The notes: generated by a model from the letters alone, not told the origin. A stretch of 64,000 bases of DNA from Gnetum montanum (GCA_015680685.1 MNCI01025300.1:272108-336107), one strand, 5' to 3'; positions 22,798 through 34,836 are shown, counted from the first letter of the stretch. Made by a program: numbers and translations.

Positions 22798-25430
22798 TTA
22801 CTTCCCTTTATTGCCAAGCCACTGGAATTTATAAGAGTTGAGCAAGGTCTGCAATGTTTCCTCCTCCATCCTTTGGTCATGCACCATCTAGGTTCTTGTG
22901 CCAATGTGTGTTGGTGCCAGTACATCCCAAGGACATGGTAATTGTAAAAATATCTGATTTGCCTTAATGTACCAAGCTATGAACTAACATCATTCTTCCT
23001 CAAAGGCCATAGCTTTATCCTTTAGCTCGTGATAGTCTATCAATCTTTGAGCTAGGTTCAAGGCTACATCTTTATATCCTTGCTAGCTAGCTTTAACTAC
23101 CTATAATTCTAAGTTTGTCACTTCTAACTTTTGCAACACATCCTTTTGATCCGCAAACTCCTTCTCATACAATGCATACATGGTCACCACTTGCTTCTCT
23201 AACTCGCTTCTAAGACAACTTGCTATTAACATGACAACATTAGGATATCTAAGGTTAGCCAACACCATGTATTCTTTCAAATATTCTATCTGTAGATCCT
23301 TATTTTTAACTTTCACTTGTTAGACCATGGCATAACTATCCAAAACGACCTACCATTTAGAATTTTGTGTTGCTAAAGAGTTGATGTGGGCCTTGACCAT
23401 CTTGATTTCCTTCTCATTAATTTCCTTGTACATGCCAACCTAGTCCCAAAAGTGTTTTTTTAACTTTTCATGTTTCTTAGCCTCATTTTGCCACACACTA
23501 ATCTCAATTATTGTCTTTTGTCAAATAACATGTACCTTCTTCATAGAGAGGGTTCTATTTTCTTAGGCAAATTGACTCATATCCTGGTTGAGCCTCACCA
23601 GTTGTTCCCTTAACTAGTGAAAAATTTCTTCCAAGATGTTCTTTTGCTTTTTCACTATGCTCAACCAAGCATTCTCTTTAGCAATCTACTTATTTTCTTC
23701 TTGAATGACAGTCAATGCCTTCTTATGCACATGAGTTCGCACATCTATAGTAGAGACATTCTAGACTACCATCTCCTTTCCTTGCTCTACAACTACTCTC
23801 TCCTTTTCCAACTTAGTAAGCTCCTCCATCCAAAACTACCCTAGTTGGTCTAGTGTTATGAAACGGGCAAGATCCTATCATTTAGCATGTAGGGTAGCCA
23901 ACTCTTCTTGCAATCTTTGCACCTCAGCTTCTACATGCTCTACCTTGACCTCAGCCATGACCAAATTCTCTTTGGTATTGATGATGTTTGATTATGCTAC
24001 AATGACATCACTGGTGGTGTCGAATAGAGTGGTCATCACTTGATCTATTTGTAGCAAATGATTAAGTACATCCTCATGCACTGCAAGAGTCATTGAGATC
24101 CTGGCTAGCATTTGTGCATCTCTTGTTCCTACTAGATCAATTAGAGGCACAATAGGCACATTGAATAATTCCTTGATGTGATCAATTATCACCTCTACTA
24201 TGCATGCTACATCCTCATGTTGTAGCACCATGACTATGGTGCCTTCTCCAATCTCCAAAGTGACCTGAAAGGATGCAGCATTCCTCAAGATTTAGCATAA
24301 TCATTGGGACCCCTCTTCTCTTCACTAAATTGATATCTCCCCACTTTTTGAATCAGCTAATATGGTGGGTTGTACAACATTTTCCATAACCTGGAAGAGA
24401 TTAGCCTCATCTCTGCTCCCCCAATTGATAGTCTGAGTGATTCTTTGTAGGTGGCTCATCAATGATCTATAATCTTGCAGTGGTGGTAGTGGAGCTTGTG
24501 CTTGTGGATGTTTCTTTGGCTCTTGTTGTGTTTCCATTATTGGTTCTGCCTCCTTTTCAGCTTCTTTCTCCTCACCAAAATCTATTCTTGGTGCTGTGGC
24601 TTTGAGGAGCTCTGCAAAGGAGACATTTTGAGCCTTCCAAATGATATCATTGGTATATTCTAAGATTCCCATGCACTTGCATAGCTTTCTAATTAGATAG
24701 GAAAATTAAAGTGTTGGTCTCCTTGATTTTGTTTCTTCAAATAGCAATTGGATTTCTATGAAATAGTATTAAATAAGGTTAACTAAAAATTTTTCCATTA
24801 GAATGACACTTCCTCTAGCCACATAAGTGGAAATGCAATTGAGGCCTTTAGAGAGGAACAAGTGGTATGTCCTGATCTTGGAGTAAGTTCTTTCTTCCAA
24901 GGTCATCTCATGATATGATTTATCTTCTTTGTCATACGCTCATTTCAGCCACAGCCTCTTTGTTTTGGGGTTAGATTTAGTAGACAAGTGAGCATCCTTG
25001 GTTCCTTCATTGGGTAGGTTGAGAGCTGCAGTTATATCTTTGACTATGCAAGAGACATTCACTCCACATATATTCATAGTGGTACCTTCATTCTTATAAT
25101 TTTAGAATTGATAGACTTCCCCTAGGTACCATTCACCACTATCAGACAAGATTGGCCACAATGAGGATGCTTTGAGTTGCATCTACACCACTTCAGAAGA
25201 AAAATCCACAAATGGACCAAATTTCATTTCCATAATGACCAAGGCCAATGTGGACCTTTTTAGGATGGTAGCAAGGCAATCAGGAGGTAACATGAGATAA
25301 AGTCCTATAGCGTTAACATTCTTACCCTTAGAATACCTTTCAAGTGATAGCCAATTTTAACAAATCAGTGCAAAGTTTGCATGCATGCACTGGAACCCAC
25401 CCCCCTCCCCCTCTAAAACTAAGTTGAACA
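22798..25430 (-). pseudogene. E2 ORF2: large unrecognised protein with coiled coils, in the env position
   Basis: One reading frame runs ~2.6 kb (about 875 codons) with roughly 25-30 nonsense codons and no detectable frameshift; the stop is TAA at 22800-22798. An ATG is at 25386-25384, but the frame is also open somewhat further upstream. The N-terminal third looks globular ('GLYLMLPPDCLATIL', 'GEWYLGEVYQF', 'DITAALNLPNEGT', 'FSYLIRKLCKCMGILEY'). Then comes an acidic, Pro/Gln-rich hinge ('EEKEAEKEAEP', 'HPQAQAPLPPLQDYR', 24440-24600). The last half is Glu/Lys/Leu heptad-rich ('VKVEHVEAEVQRLQEELATL', 'LRSELEKQVVTMY'). The 'LI..LC...G(I/V)' ending of the first part resembles the plant-specific 'putative plant transposon protein' domain found with Ty3/gypsy elements; that link is inference. 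It has no signal peptide or membrane span, so it is not env-like. Confidence 0.75.
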
Positions 25431-26990
25431 CTCTAGGTTTAGATAGATGCAAATGGTACAGAAATCAGAGTGTTAAAGAGCTAGATATCACAAGTGGAAG
25501 ATGGAGCCGTAGAGCTCCAAGTCACAAGAAAAAATTACAACAACTCCCCTAATAGCAAATGAGATAAATGAAATTTATGTTGTGCAGGTAGAAACTATAT
25601 ATACTTTTTTTTAGACCTAACATCAGGTACATGATGTTGAGGATGCAACATCAAGTCAAACTTGACATCAAGGTCCAAAAATTTCAATTTTTGGGGCACC
25701 AAAGAACATGTAAACTGAAGCTCTAGGTTGTATTAGAAAGCGGAAAGTTAAATTTTGTAGTTTGGGTAACTGTAAAAATTAATTGGAAGCACCAAAATTA
25801 GGATAAGGTGAAGTTGTCAATGGTAAAAGAATGAGAATGAGTAAGAAAAAGGTGTTGAAAGCTTGATTATGGGGCAAAGTATGTTCATGGTAAGGGAAAT
25901 AATAAAATATAATAATTTAAGTGCATGGAAGGTGAAAAATGATGTGTTCATGTTAAAAAAGTACAAATCACAAAATTTACATAAGTGGATCCTTCCCAAA
26001 GCAGGCTCTAGCCTATGATGCCCTTGCGTAACCATACCTAAAATGTCTATGGGCACTAGAGAAGTTGAATGCAATGCATACCTATAAAAAAAACAAAAAT
26101 GTTAAAAACCACCAAATTGAGATAATTACTATATGTTACACAAAACCACAAGTTATGAAAATTCAAACAATGAGATGGAATGGACTGAAGAAAGGATTTC
26201 AGAAATTGGGACATGAGGTGCCATACCATGGTCATAATGAAACCTTGTGTGTTATTAATGGTTAGATAACCATGTGTCCTTTCTTTCAAGATTCAAACCA
26301 AGTGCATACCACATTTACTGACACCGCATTGTTTCATCCCATCGACAAACAATCATAACACTATAAAAGTTGCAAGAAGTCACATCACTTGGCATTTTTT
26401 CCAAGAAGTGTTATTATGGCATAATTATTATTTTTCTCTTTTTTATATATATTTTTGAGAAGCCACCAACCTTCAAGCATGGGTGCATGTCTTTCTAGTG
26501 AGACCCATAGAAGTTTATTCAGTGTCGATTAAAGTTGCTCTTACTCCCATTTTTTGTTAGATCTACAAGTCTATGGTTACAACCTCATCAACATGATAGA
26601 ACATACAGAAGTAGCCAAAGAGAATTCACAAATCCCCTAGATGCCACACCCTTTATGTTCTATCTTGGTTCTACACTCTTCCATCCAAACACAATGGCTA
26701 TGAAGTTATTTAGAGTTTGGATGATGGAAGAGATTACCATTATGACCAGAGCAAGAACCTCTTATTAATGAAATGGGTGAATGCATGTCATGGTCACAAT
26801 GTTTTACTAATCAGTCCCTTATGTTCTGATAACATAGAGAAAAAACCTCACCTCAATGGCCAACATGATCAATAGCTAGATCACATACAAGGAATATTAA
26901 AACAACCAAAAAAAGTAGAAAAAGTAGAAAAAATAAGAAAATGATAAAAAAATTTAAAATAAAAAGATAAAAAGCACTTAAAATCCTAAA
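25431..26990 (-). other. E2 internal non-coding stretch homologous to other elements' 3' tail
   Basis: On the + strand, 25981-26050 (AAGTGGATCCTTCCCAAAGC... and ...GCCCTTGCGTAACC) matches the tails of E1 (11330-11400) and E4 (49875-49935). Thus the usual 3' tail lies between gag and ORF2 rather than next to the LTR. No gene is seen; small frames here (25817-26289) are unconserved. Confidence 0.65.
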
Positions 26991-26992
26991 TA

Positions 26993-29468
26993 TTAGAATG
27001 GGGGGTAACCCCCATGACTAAACATTTGGCTGTGGCTAGGATTAATAAGTGGATGAAAAGGATCCATACATGTATGAAATTTTGGAAGCCATTCATGCCC
27101 TAGCCATTGGGTACCTGTTGGAGGTGTGGTGGCTAGGTAGAAGAATTTTTTATCACACACTTGATGGTTATATGTATAATGAGCCAGGATATGAGGTGTG
27201 TTAACATTATGGATGACTAGCCCACTATTACACCCTTGAGCATGAGATGCTATGCATGGATTCGTTTGTCTCCCCATGTTTGTAGATTCATTGGTTGGAT
27301 GTGGATTGGTGTATAGACAGATGGTGGCCCTTGTGTATGGTTGGAGGATGTTTGTTTAGATGAGGAAGGTGGTGCACCAGGCTGTCCTTGTGCTAGCTCA
27401 GATGATGTAGTGGGTGCACACATGGATTGCTTCAAATTACATTCCTTCCTCCAGAAAGGATGCTTTTAGCATTGTGGTTGGGACCCACTGGTGTTAACAT
27501 GTCTTTGTACATTTGTACCACAAGTGGTACTTGTTTGTTGATATTGGAGTGCTAACCCTTCTTGTGTCCTTGGAAATGGCATATAAGGAGGTGGATTATG
27601 AGAATATTGAGGGTGATTTGGATGGTAAGAAGCATGAAATGGTGATCCTTTAGGGAATGTCATGTATTGATGGTACTCAAGAGAGTGATAGTAGTGATTT
27701 GAAGTGGAGGATGCCAAACTGGTTGGAGAAATAGGATGTTGAACATAATAGTCATGTGTTTTCCATAGGTATAGTTGATTTGGTCGTGGTCTCCCCCATG
27801 GTTGTGGTTGTTGTCAATGTGGTTGAGGATGTTGAGGCTAGTAATAAGTCCTACTAGGATGGTATGATCGATTGTGGGACTGTCTAAAATTATCTTGTGG
27901 GAGAGGAAGTCTCTTGAGCATGTGCTTTTGCACAAACATTGAATTTAAGGCACCTACCCAATACTCCTATAGATGCAACAATATGGAGCATTGGCCCTTT
28001 GGATGATCATATATGCAAATGTCACATCCATTATCTTTATCTTCATCTATGGTTGAGTCTATAGCCTCACTTTCTTTCACGATGTTGCCATTTTGCTAAA
28101 AAGTGTTCTAAACTATTTCTTGGTTCTGTATCCTTTGTTTATTATGATCACCTAGCTTATTTTTCATGATCCTCTCCTCGACTATCTCAATGAGATTTAT
28201 GACATTTTCATATATCCATTTGGACATCCTATTAAATTTTACTTCTAGATCGTCAATAGACTCCTCTATTAGCAAAGTTTGTTGCAGAATCACCCTATCA
28301 AAGGTGGTTTCATTTCCCTTACCATGCATTTGGACCTCCTTTGATTGAAGAGTTAGGTCCCATTTATGTTTTTCAACATTCTTCCATTTACACATTTCTC
28401 CTTCTTCTCTTTCCATACACTCTATTATCTCTTTGACTTAATGGGCTTGGAGCTCATATAGTTTCCCTAGTGCATACATCCCAAGGGTCACCCTTGTTTC
28501 ACTACGAAGCCCATCTACAATGTGGTAAAGTTACTCTTCCTTAGAGAAACCATGCCTTGGGAATCAATTCAGTAAGGCATAATATCTATCTAAGGCCATG
28601 TCCAAGGGTTCATGTTATTCTTGTTTCCACTCTTAGATTTGTCTCCTCAAGTTGGACACTCTTTTATAGGTTTGGTATGTCTCATTGAAAAGCTCCAACA
28701 TTGTGGACCATCATCAAATTGAATTTGGTCTCAATGATCTATACCACAGTTCAGCTCTATCAATTAGTGTCCTAGGAAAAAGCTTAAGGTTTTATCATTC
28801 ATTTTCAATGTTTTAGAAAGCACATGCATCATGGAAGGCTTGTAAATGATGTTGTGGATCTAAATCATAGCCTCCTACAAATTATTGAATATTATTCATG
28901 TCTATCTTGGGTAAACGACTCTTTTTGTGATTCCTGTGAGATATCTTAATGGCATCTGTGATATGCATTAGGCTCTTAGTGACCAATAGGGGTTCATCAT
29001 CATCAAATAGATCATGAGGGAAATTTCTATGTTCATGATATCCTCTTTGACTTTTCCCATGGGTTCGATTCCAGTTTTTAGTTTAACCCTTCAATGGAGC
29101 TCTATCTCTATACCTACGTTCATCTTCATTAGAACTAGATGTTGAAGGGGAAGAGGAAGATGAGGAACTAGAAGAGTTTCCATGGCTTCATTGGTGTTCC
29201 TCAGGGTCCCTTGATTTATCATTTCTAGGTTTCAAGGAGGTCGTAGGCCTTGAGGCCTCCCCTAGTTCAAGACCTATGTCATCTTCTCCAAGATTTTCTA
29301 GCTTAGGTGAATGTAGCTTTTGAGTGTCATCAGGTCAGGATGGTCATGATCATAAGAAACCCCTACATAAGGTTGATCACTCCAATCTTCTTCATTATAT
29401 ATCTCATTAGTTCTCCAATGAATGTGTTTGCTATACTGTGCATTGCCACTTTCATGTGGGATAGACAT
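26993..29468 (-). pseudogene. E2 gag remnant
   Basis: Begins at an ATG at 29468-29466 ('MSIPHESGN'). The Ser-rich linker is at about 29130-29190. The Gag core lies at 28500-28930: 'INNIQ'-like lead, 'GGYDLDPQHHLQAFHDACAF' and a 'WSTMLELFNETYQTYKRVSN' block in broken frames. A Lys/Glu-rich stretch follows (28108-28416), then a knuckle-like 'CDICIYDHPKGQCS' near 28000. The tail is long and rich in Pro, Gln, His and Tyr (26993-27935), as in the E1, E3 and E4 gags. It resembles the Athila-like gags of this window more than that of X. Stops and frame shifts inactivate it. Confidence 0.8.
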
Positions 29469-29575
29469 TGTTGTTGGCTTATGCCATATGTGATTTAATA
29501 GCCTCTAAAAGATATATCATTAACACATTTTATAGAAATTTTATATAATATAACTAATCTAGATAACTAGCACCA

Positions 29576-29593
29576 TCCCCAACAATAGAGACA
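29576..29593 (-). other. Primer-binding site of E2, tRNA-Asp type, displaced from the LTR
   Basis: The + strand TCCCCAACAATAGAGACA agrees with TCCCCGGCAACGGCGCCA at 12 of 18 positions. Fourteen bases separate it from the LTR instead of one, because the junction AGACAATGATGAG is repeated as AGCCAATGATGAG. Confidence 0.6.
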
Positions 29594-29607
29594 ATGATGA
29601 GAGCCAA

Positions 29608-30486
29608 TGATGAGTATCAAGGTACCCCTACGCTCAACCATATGAATCACAAGCGTTCATGCATGATTTGGTCAAATTTTATGGATGGGACTAGTTGTGG
29701 CATCTAGATCATTGTGCGTTGATCACATTTTGCAATCTTCTCACTTGGACTAGTGGTAACTTATCATGTATGGCTTATTCCAAAGTGAGGCATATGATAT
29801 TTCCTAATTCTATGCTACTCCTAGTGATGAAAAGAGATAAATTGATTAACTAATGAATAATGGGAAATAAGTCTAAGTTAGCCTATGGTGATGGTATCCA
29901 CTCTTAATCATCCGTGCATGTCTTCAACTTCATGGAGCTACTTCTAGGATTACCAAGTGTACGTCACTAGTTATGCCAAACAATACACCTCTGGGTGACT
30001 AGGTATTTACACTTAAACACTCGTGATTAAGGTGTACATATTCTGATTAACAACAGGAAGAGTAAATAATAATAAACGGAAATGTTTAACTAAGGAAAGC
30101 ATTAAATAATTAAAATAAAAATATTAATATAAGTGGATGTTGTAATGATGGAAGTAATCTCGATCTTTATTGCTAGTCATGTAATGTGTCCAAGTATGTC
30201 ACACTTGAACAAAGGTGCCGCACAATTACAAACATCACACTGCAAGCATGCACTAGGAATAATAGAAAGAAAAGAACTAAAAACTAACTATTTCTAAAAT
30301 GTGCTAAAATCTCTAGGCCAAAAATTATCTCATTTGGAAGCCCAAGTATAATTTTTATAGGAAAGGTCCAGATCAGGAGACATCAGGTATCGGACATTGC
30401 TTATTAGCCCCAATGTCAAGTACACAATGTCGAGACTCTAATGTCACATATCCAATATCAAGGCCCTATCAAATCACATCTCATCA
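29608..30486 (-). repeat. 5' LTR of E2
   Basis: It aligns end to end with 21705-22571 (for example both have GGGACTAGTTGTGGCATCTAG and CACCTCTGGGTGAC). U3 boxes are at 30380-30465 and the minus-strand TATA region is near 30350-30360. Confidence 0.92.
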
Positions 30487-30846
30487 ATTTCTCTAAGAAT
30501 AATATCTTGGTATCCATTTTTTTTTTCAAATAAGATCAAGCGAATTATATTCCAATAAAAAGGGGGGGCTATACATCTGTACAGCATAGGCCAGTGCCGC
30601 TGGCCCCACTCCAACCAAGAAAATCACCCAGTAATCCCCATGGCTTGTCATGCCATGGGCATCCCCACAGGTAGATGGCCTTCCCCACAATTATGAATTA
30701 TGCCCTCTCCCAGAGGCGCCAGCACCTCCTCCCCAGCTACTTTCTGGGAGAATTGCGGCGGAATGTTGGTTCTCTATGACTAGGTGCATACTGGATCCTA
30801 GCTGCCCTGGCTCGGCTACTAGTTAGTGTCAATTATCTTCAATGAA

Positions 30847-31979
30847 CTATGCGATGCCCATCATATGGTCCTTGAGGACACCTTCAATCCAAAATAGAGT
30901 CTGGATTGGCAACTGTGTAAGGGATGTCGGGTGTTGCCCCTCTGTGTTTCCAATAGTATCATCTTTTATCGTCGGTGTCTCCTCCTCTAGGGTCCATCTA
31001 GGGTGGTCCCTTTCATGGATAGGGGGGGTCACAGTACTATTTCCAGTCGTAGGGGCCCCCTCACTGGACACCTGCCTCTTTAGCTTGTGCTGCTACCTCA
31101 GCTTTGGAAGAGTCGGTGGTTGAAGCTCATGGTGGACATGCAGATTCATTGCCACGGTGATTTCATGCCAGAGTTTTTGGACCTTGCCAGACAGTACTTC
31201 CGTAGGAGGGAGGGCCGCCCCTTTGAAGATGCAGTCGTTCCTAGCCTGCCACAGGATCCAAAGCGCCACCAGGGTCAGCAAATTACCTGAGAAATCTGGG
31301 GAAGGAAGACCTACCGATTGCTAGAGTTGCTTGGTCACGTGGCACTCATGCATGAAGTGCTGAAGCATTTCTGTGTGTTGATTACATAGCAGGGAATGGT
31401 TACTGATTGCCAGGCCACGTGTCTGCAATAAGGCCCAGATGGGAAGGGCCTGGTGGAGGATTAGCCACCCAAACATCTTGATTTTTTCTAGCAGAATGCC
31501 CTTCCATAGGCGCATCCAGCGAGGATCAATCGTGAACTATTTCTGGAGGAGTTGTCGGGGATGCAGGGAGATGTCATCTTCGTGGCCCAACGATCTAACA
31601 TGAGCGCAGAGCTGCCTCTAGATGTGAGAGTCCATTCTGGCTACCGCCCAGGGTCTATATTTCTACTGCACAATTTGCGCCTAGAGGGAGGGGTCTACGT
31701 TTGATGTAGAGAGTTGCCAGAGAAGTCTTTGTTTTCCTAAGGCCGCTTCCACCGTGAAAGGGAGGATGCCAACCNNNNNNNNNNNNNNNNNNNNNNNNNN
31801 NNNNNNNNNNNNNNNNNNNNNNNNNNCACCAGGTGCATCTTTTTCCCCCCCTTTCCGCCCGACCACACGAAATTACGTATAATCGCAGTGAGGCCATCGA
31901 GACAGAAAACCGTGCCATGGCCCCCAACACAATAGATGCTAGCACGATTTTCCCTTTGCAGGACAGGAAGCTATTCATC
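30847..31979 (-). pseudogene. LINE-B ORF2 C-terminus (RT end and zinc-binding zf-RVT region)
   Basis: From the 5' side: 'SFLSCKGKIVLASIVLGAMA' and 'GGKRCTW', then, after the gap, 'GGSGLRKTK'. These match the LINE pattern in which 'SxAGRxxLI', 'GGxxxKIHWV' and 'GGLGIR' occur in order. The zf-RVT segment is clear at 31321-31515: 'LWKGILLEKIKMFGWLILHQ', 'LLQTRGLAIS', 'CNQHTEMLQHFMHECHVTKQL'. It is followed by 'LWILWQARNDCIFKG' (31093-31281) and a C-terminal tail ending at a TAG at 30849-30847. A few stops or frame shifts are present, fewer than in LINE-A. The L1-type clade assignment is an inference from these motifs. Confidence 0.85.
31775..31826. other. Assembly gap (52 N)
   Basis: A run of 52 N inside LINE-B, so the reading frame across it is unknown. 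Confidence 0.99.
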
Positions 31980-32292
31980 CAAAATTACTAGTTTTGCGGG
32001 ACACAAGTCACAAAATTACTAGTTTTCAATGGTTCTAAAACTAATTGATACGTAGAATGATGTATTAGCAGACTATGACTTGAATAGATGTACAAAAAAA
32101 ATAGAAAAAAAATGCAAAATTATATTAAAGAAAAGATTGAATAGAGTTGTATGATTATTATTAAATTAAAATAGATGTATCATTATTAAGTTTTCTAATT
32201 GATAATAAATAGAATCTTTTAATAATAGATATTGATATTGATGTTATTATAGATTGTTTCTTCATAATAGATTCATGGTTTTGATAGAATGG

Positions 32293-33390
32293 TGATGAGT
32301 GATAAGGATGCCTAATGCCCAACAAGCATTGTGATAGATCATTTTATAGTCTATAGATGGACTAGCTTTTGTGTATAATTTAGTTTAAGTGATCATAGAT
32401 CATTATCTTTTCACCTATATCAATAGTGGTTCTTATACTTTGTATGATTTAGTCTAGGTGAGATGCATGATTATTAATATTGTCTGGCACATTATTAAAT
32501 AATTAAAAATATAGAGATTAATTGTATCATCCATAGTCTTCATATTTCTTTCTTTACAAAACATTTTGAATCATACTATATTCATCATTAGTTGCAATTG
32601 ATTTTTTAGGCATTAGGGATAGAATAAATAACATTATAGTTAATAGCTAGTTAACATGTAGTGAGTAACAGTTAGTTTTACAAAAAAAAAGGTAGATAAT
32701 TGCAAGAAAAAAATAATTTTAAAGATATAAAAAATAATAAAAACATTTAGTTGTAGAAAAAATAAAAAAAGAAAGAATAAAAAACATAATAACTACAATA
32801 AAAAATTACTAATTATAGAAAAAAAAAGTAGTGCAAATATGAGGGTAAAGAAAGTAGGAGGTACTTGAGGTTGTTTTTAGTTTAGGTTTCAATTTGCATC
32901 AGTGCTATAATGGGGTAAGGGATATAAGAGGAGCTTTTATATTAGTGGGTCTAGAGAAATAGTGCTTTTCAAGAAAATAAAGATTATTATTAATTAACTA
33001 ATTAATTTTATTATTTAAAAAGGAAAATAAATCCTAAACTATTTTACAACAATGTGTCTATTTCCCGATCCATGACCACATCATAGACTTATCTACCCAC
33101 TATTATGATTACCAAGTGTTATGCTACTAGGCTAAGTAAGTGTACTATTGGAATTACCAAGTGAATACACATTTTTTCTTGAGATGAGATCACACTCATT
33201 CTATTGATGATTTATTATGTGATAGAAACATACATAATATTATGTTAAATTGCATGGAAAATCAAATGAGAAATGAAAGAAAATTTAAGTCATAGTACTA
33301 GGATGAAATCCCATTTCTAGATGTCATGAGAAATGCCAAACATATTTTATAGCCAACATTATACATGGCGAATACATCAGGAAAAATGTA
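32293..33390 (-). repeat. Strongly diverged LTR-like sequence
   Basis: It begins TGATGAG followed by a worn version of the E2 LTR start (CATTGTGATAGATCATTTTATAG, then ATGATTTAGTCTAGGTGAGATGCATGAT, which parallels TGGTTTAGTCCAAAGTGAGGCATATGAT in E2). ATTACCAAGTG motifs follow near 33108-33170. The middle (32500-33000) is A-rich and unmatched. Neither end nor TSD is certain. Confidence 0.4.
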
Positions 33391-34836
33391 GAAAGAAATG
33401 AAAAATTTCATATCCCCAAATTTAGCTTAATTCCTTTTATTATTTTTTCTTAATTTTGTTAATTATTCCTTTCTTAATTACTTTTATTACCATTAATTTC
33501 TTAATTAACTTAGAACCCAAACCAACAAACACACTCAAGCATTATGCTCCTCCAATCATTGCATCAATTACAATAGAAAGAAAGGGATTAGGGGGCATCA
33601 TCATGAGAAAATTGCACTAAATCCTTATACAACATGGATGCAAGTATTATATCATTAAAAATTTATAACAATAAGATTCTTCAATCTTTAATCATCATGC
33701 CACATCAATTATATCGTCCTCCTACCTCTAGCACTTTGCGTCATCTGCATGAAATGTCATGTAGGAAGAGTCAATGCTCTCCAAGTTTTTAGCTTTACCT
33801 TTCAATCCCTTAAAAGACATGACTAGAGTAATTGTGGATTTATCTCTACTACTTCTTTTTAGCTAGGTAACTTAGTAACTATAATCCTAAAACTAATTTC
33901 ATTTTCCTCCTAGATTGACTAGGTCTGAGTATCATCTTGAAGTAATTGCTTGTAACTATGTCTAATTCTCTCTGAAAGATTAAAAGCTCCTTAGAACTTG
34001 CAAGAATTGCATATGCACACCACCTTCCAAGGCACCTAACTTAATGTCACTCAAATCTCATACAATGTTAAGACTAACTACTGCTAATTTGATACTTAAC
34101 CTAATATGTGTTCCATACCATGTTAAGACTATTTACTACTATTGATGTGATGTTTCATGCATCTTTTTTAGCTTATACTATATTTAAATTAGTTGCTATT
34201 CTCACAAATCTAATAGGTAAGATAACTTTAGCAACCATAAGACTTAGAAAAGGTATCAAGAAAAAAACATTATCATTACATCCAATAATGAGTTTAAGAC
34301 AAAGAATAGATCTACTACCTTCTTGAATCAACAAGATATTCCCTATGGATGAATAAGCCTCTTGAGATCCCAAGCACAAATCATTAAGAAGCTTAAGATA
34401 GAAGAAGGTATGAATGAAAAATGATGGTTAGCAGAGAAACTTATGACTTTCTTATAAAGACCAAAATCAAAAATATTTGTACATGGCTTCTAGAAGGTAA
34501 TGACTTGAGACCTATTAATCAACTTGTATCATGTGATGAATTCAAGATAAAGATAAATATCATCTTTAGTGAAACACTCATCTAGTCATCCTATTCTTAT
34601 TAAGAAATAAGAAGGTTAGCAATATAAGATAATAATTAAAACACACAGAAATATAACAATTAAATATAAAATCTTATATTAATGATAAATACAAGAGGGT
34701 GAGACTTATTAAACAGAAATCACATTAGTAAGATCTCAAAACAAATCTAGAAATAATTAAGTCTGATGCATAGTTAAATAATTAATGAAGTCTCATGATG
34801 ATAAAGATAATGATCATGTAAATAAAATATAAAATA
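33391..34836. other. AT-rich stretch, no gene seen
   Basis: Contains only short unconserved frames (for example 34108-34326). The bases around 34690-34790 repeat short GAGACTTATTAA / AAGTCTCATGATGAT pieces related to the inverted repeat just downstream. Confidence 0.5.

Larger units (their letters stand above)
21705..30486 (-). mobile_element. Non-autonomous Athila-like element E2 with gag and an extra coiled-coil ORF, no pol
   Basis: The LTRs are 21705-22571 and 29608-30486. The flanks ATTTG (21700-21704) and ATTTC (30487-30491) look like a 5-bp target duplication with one change. The primer-binding site is tRNA-Asp-like (29576-29593). Inside, in order on the - strand: gag (29468-26993), a non-coding part resembling the 3' tail of E1/E4 (26990-25431), and then one ~2.6-kb frame (25430-22798). 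No RT, RNase H or integrase motif is visible anywhere. LTR ends and the U5 block are shared with the autonomous elements, which could have supplied pol. Confidence 0.88.
30517..31979 (-). mobile_element. 5'-truncated LINE (LINE-B)
   Basis: A GC-rich island in AT-rich DNA. On the - strand it ends in a run of ten A (30526-30517), with a 3' UTR at 30846-30527 and the C-terminal half of ORF2 above it. The 5' end appears cut at about 31980, typical of LINE insertion. I could not find a target-site duplication. A 52-N gap interrupts it. Confidence 0.85.

Noticed and set aside
25817-26289. Open frames in E2 between gag and ORF2 as a third protein
   Set aside because: The DNA matches non-coding tails of E1 and E4, and the frames are not conserved there.
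29594-29607. ATGATGAG at 29594 as the true LTR start of E2
   Set aside because: The partner LTR at 21705 aligns from the second TGATGAG (29608); the first is a short tandem duplicate.
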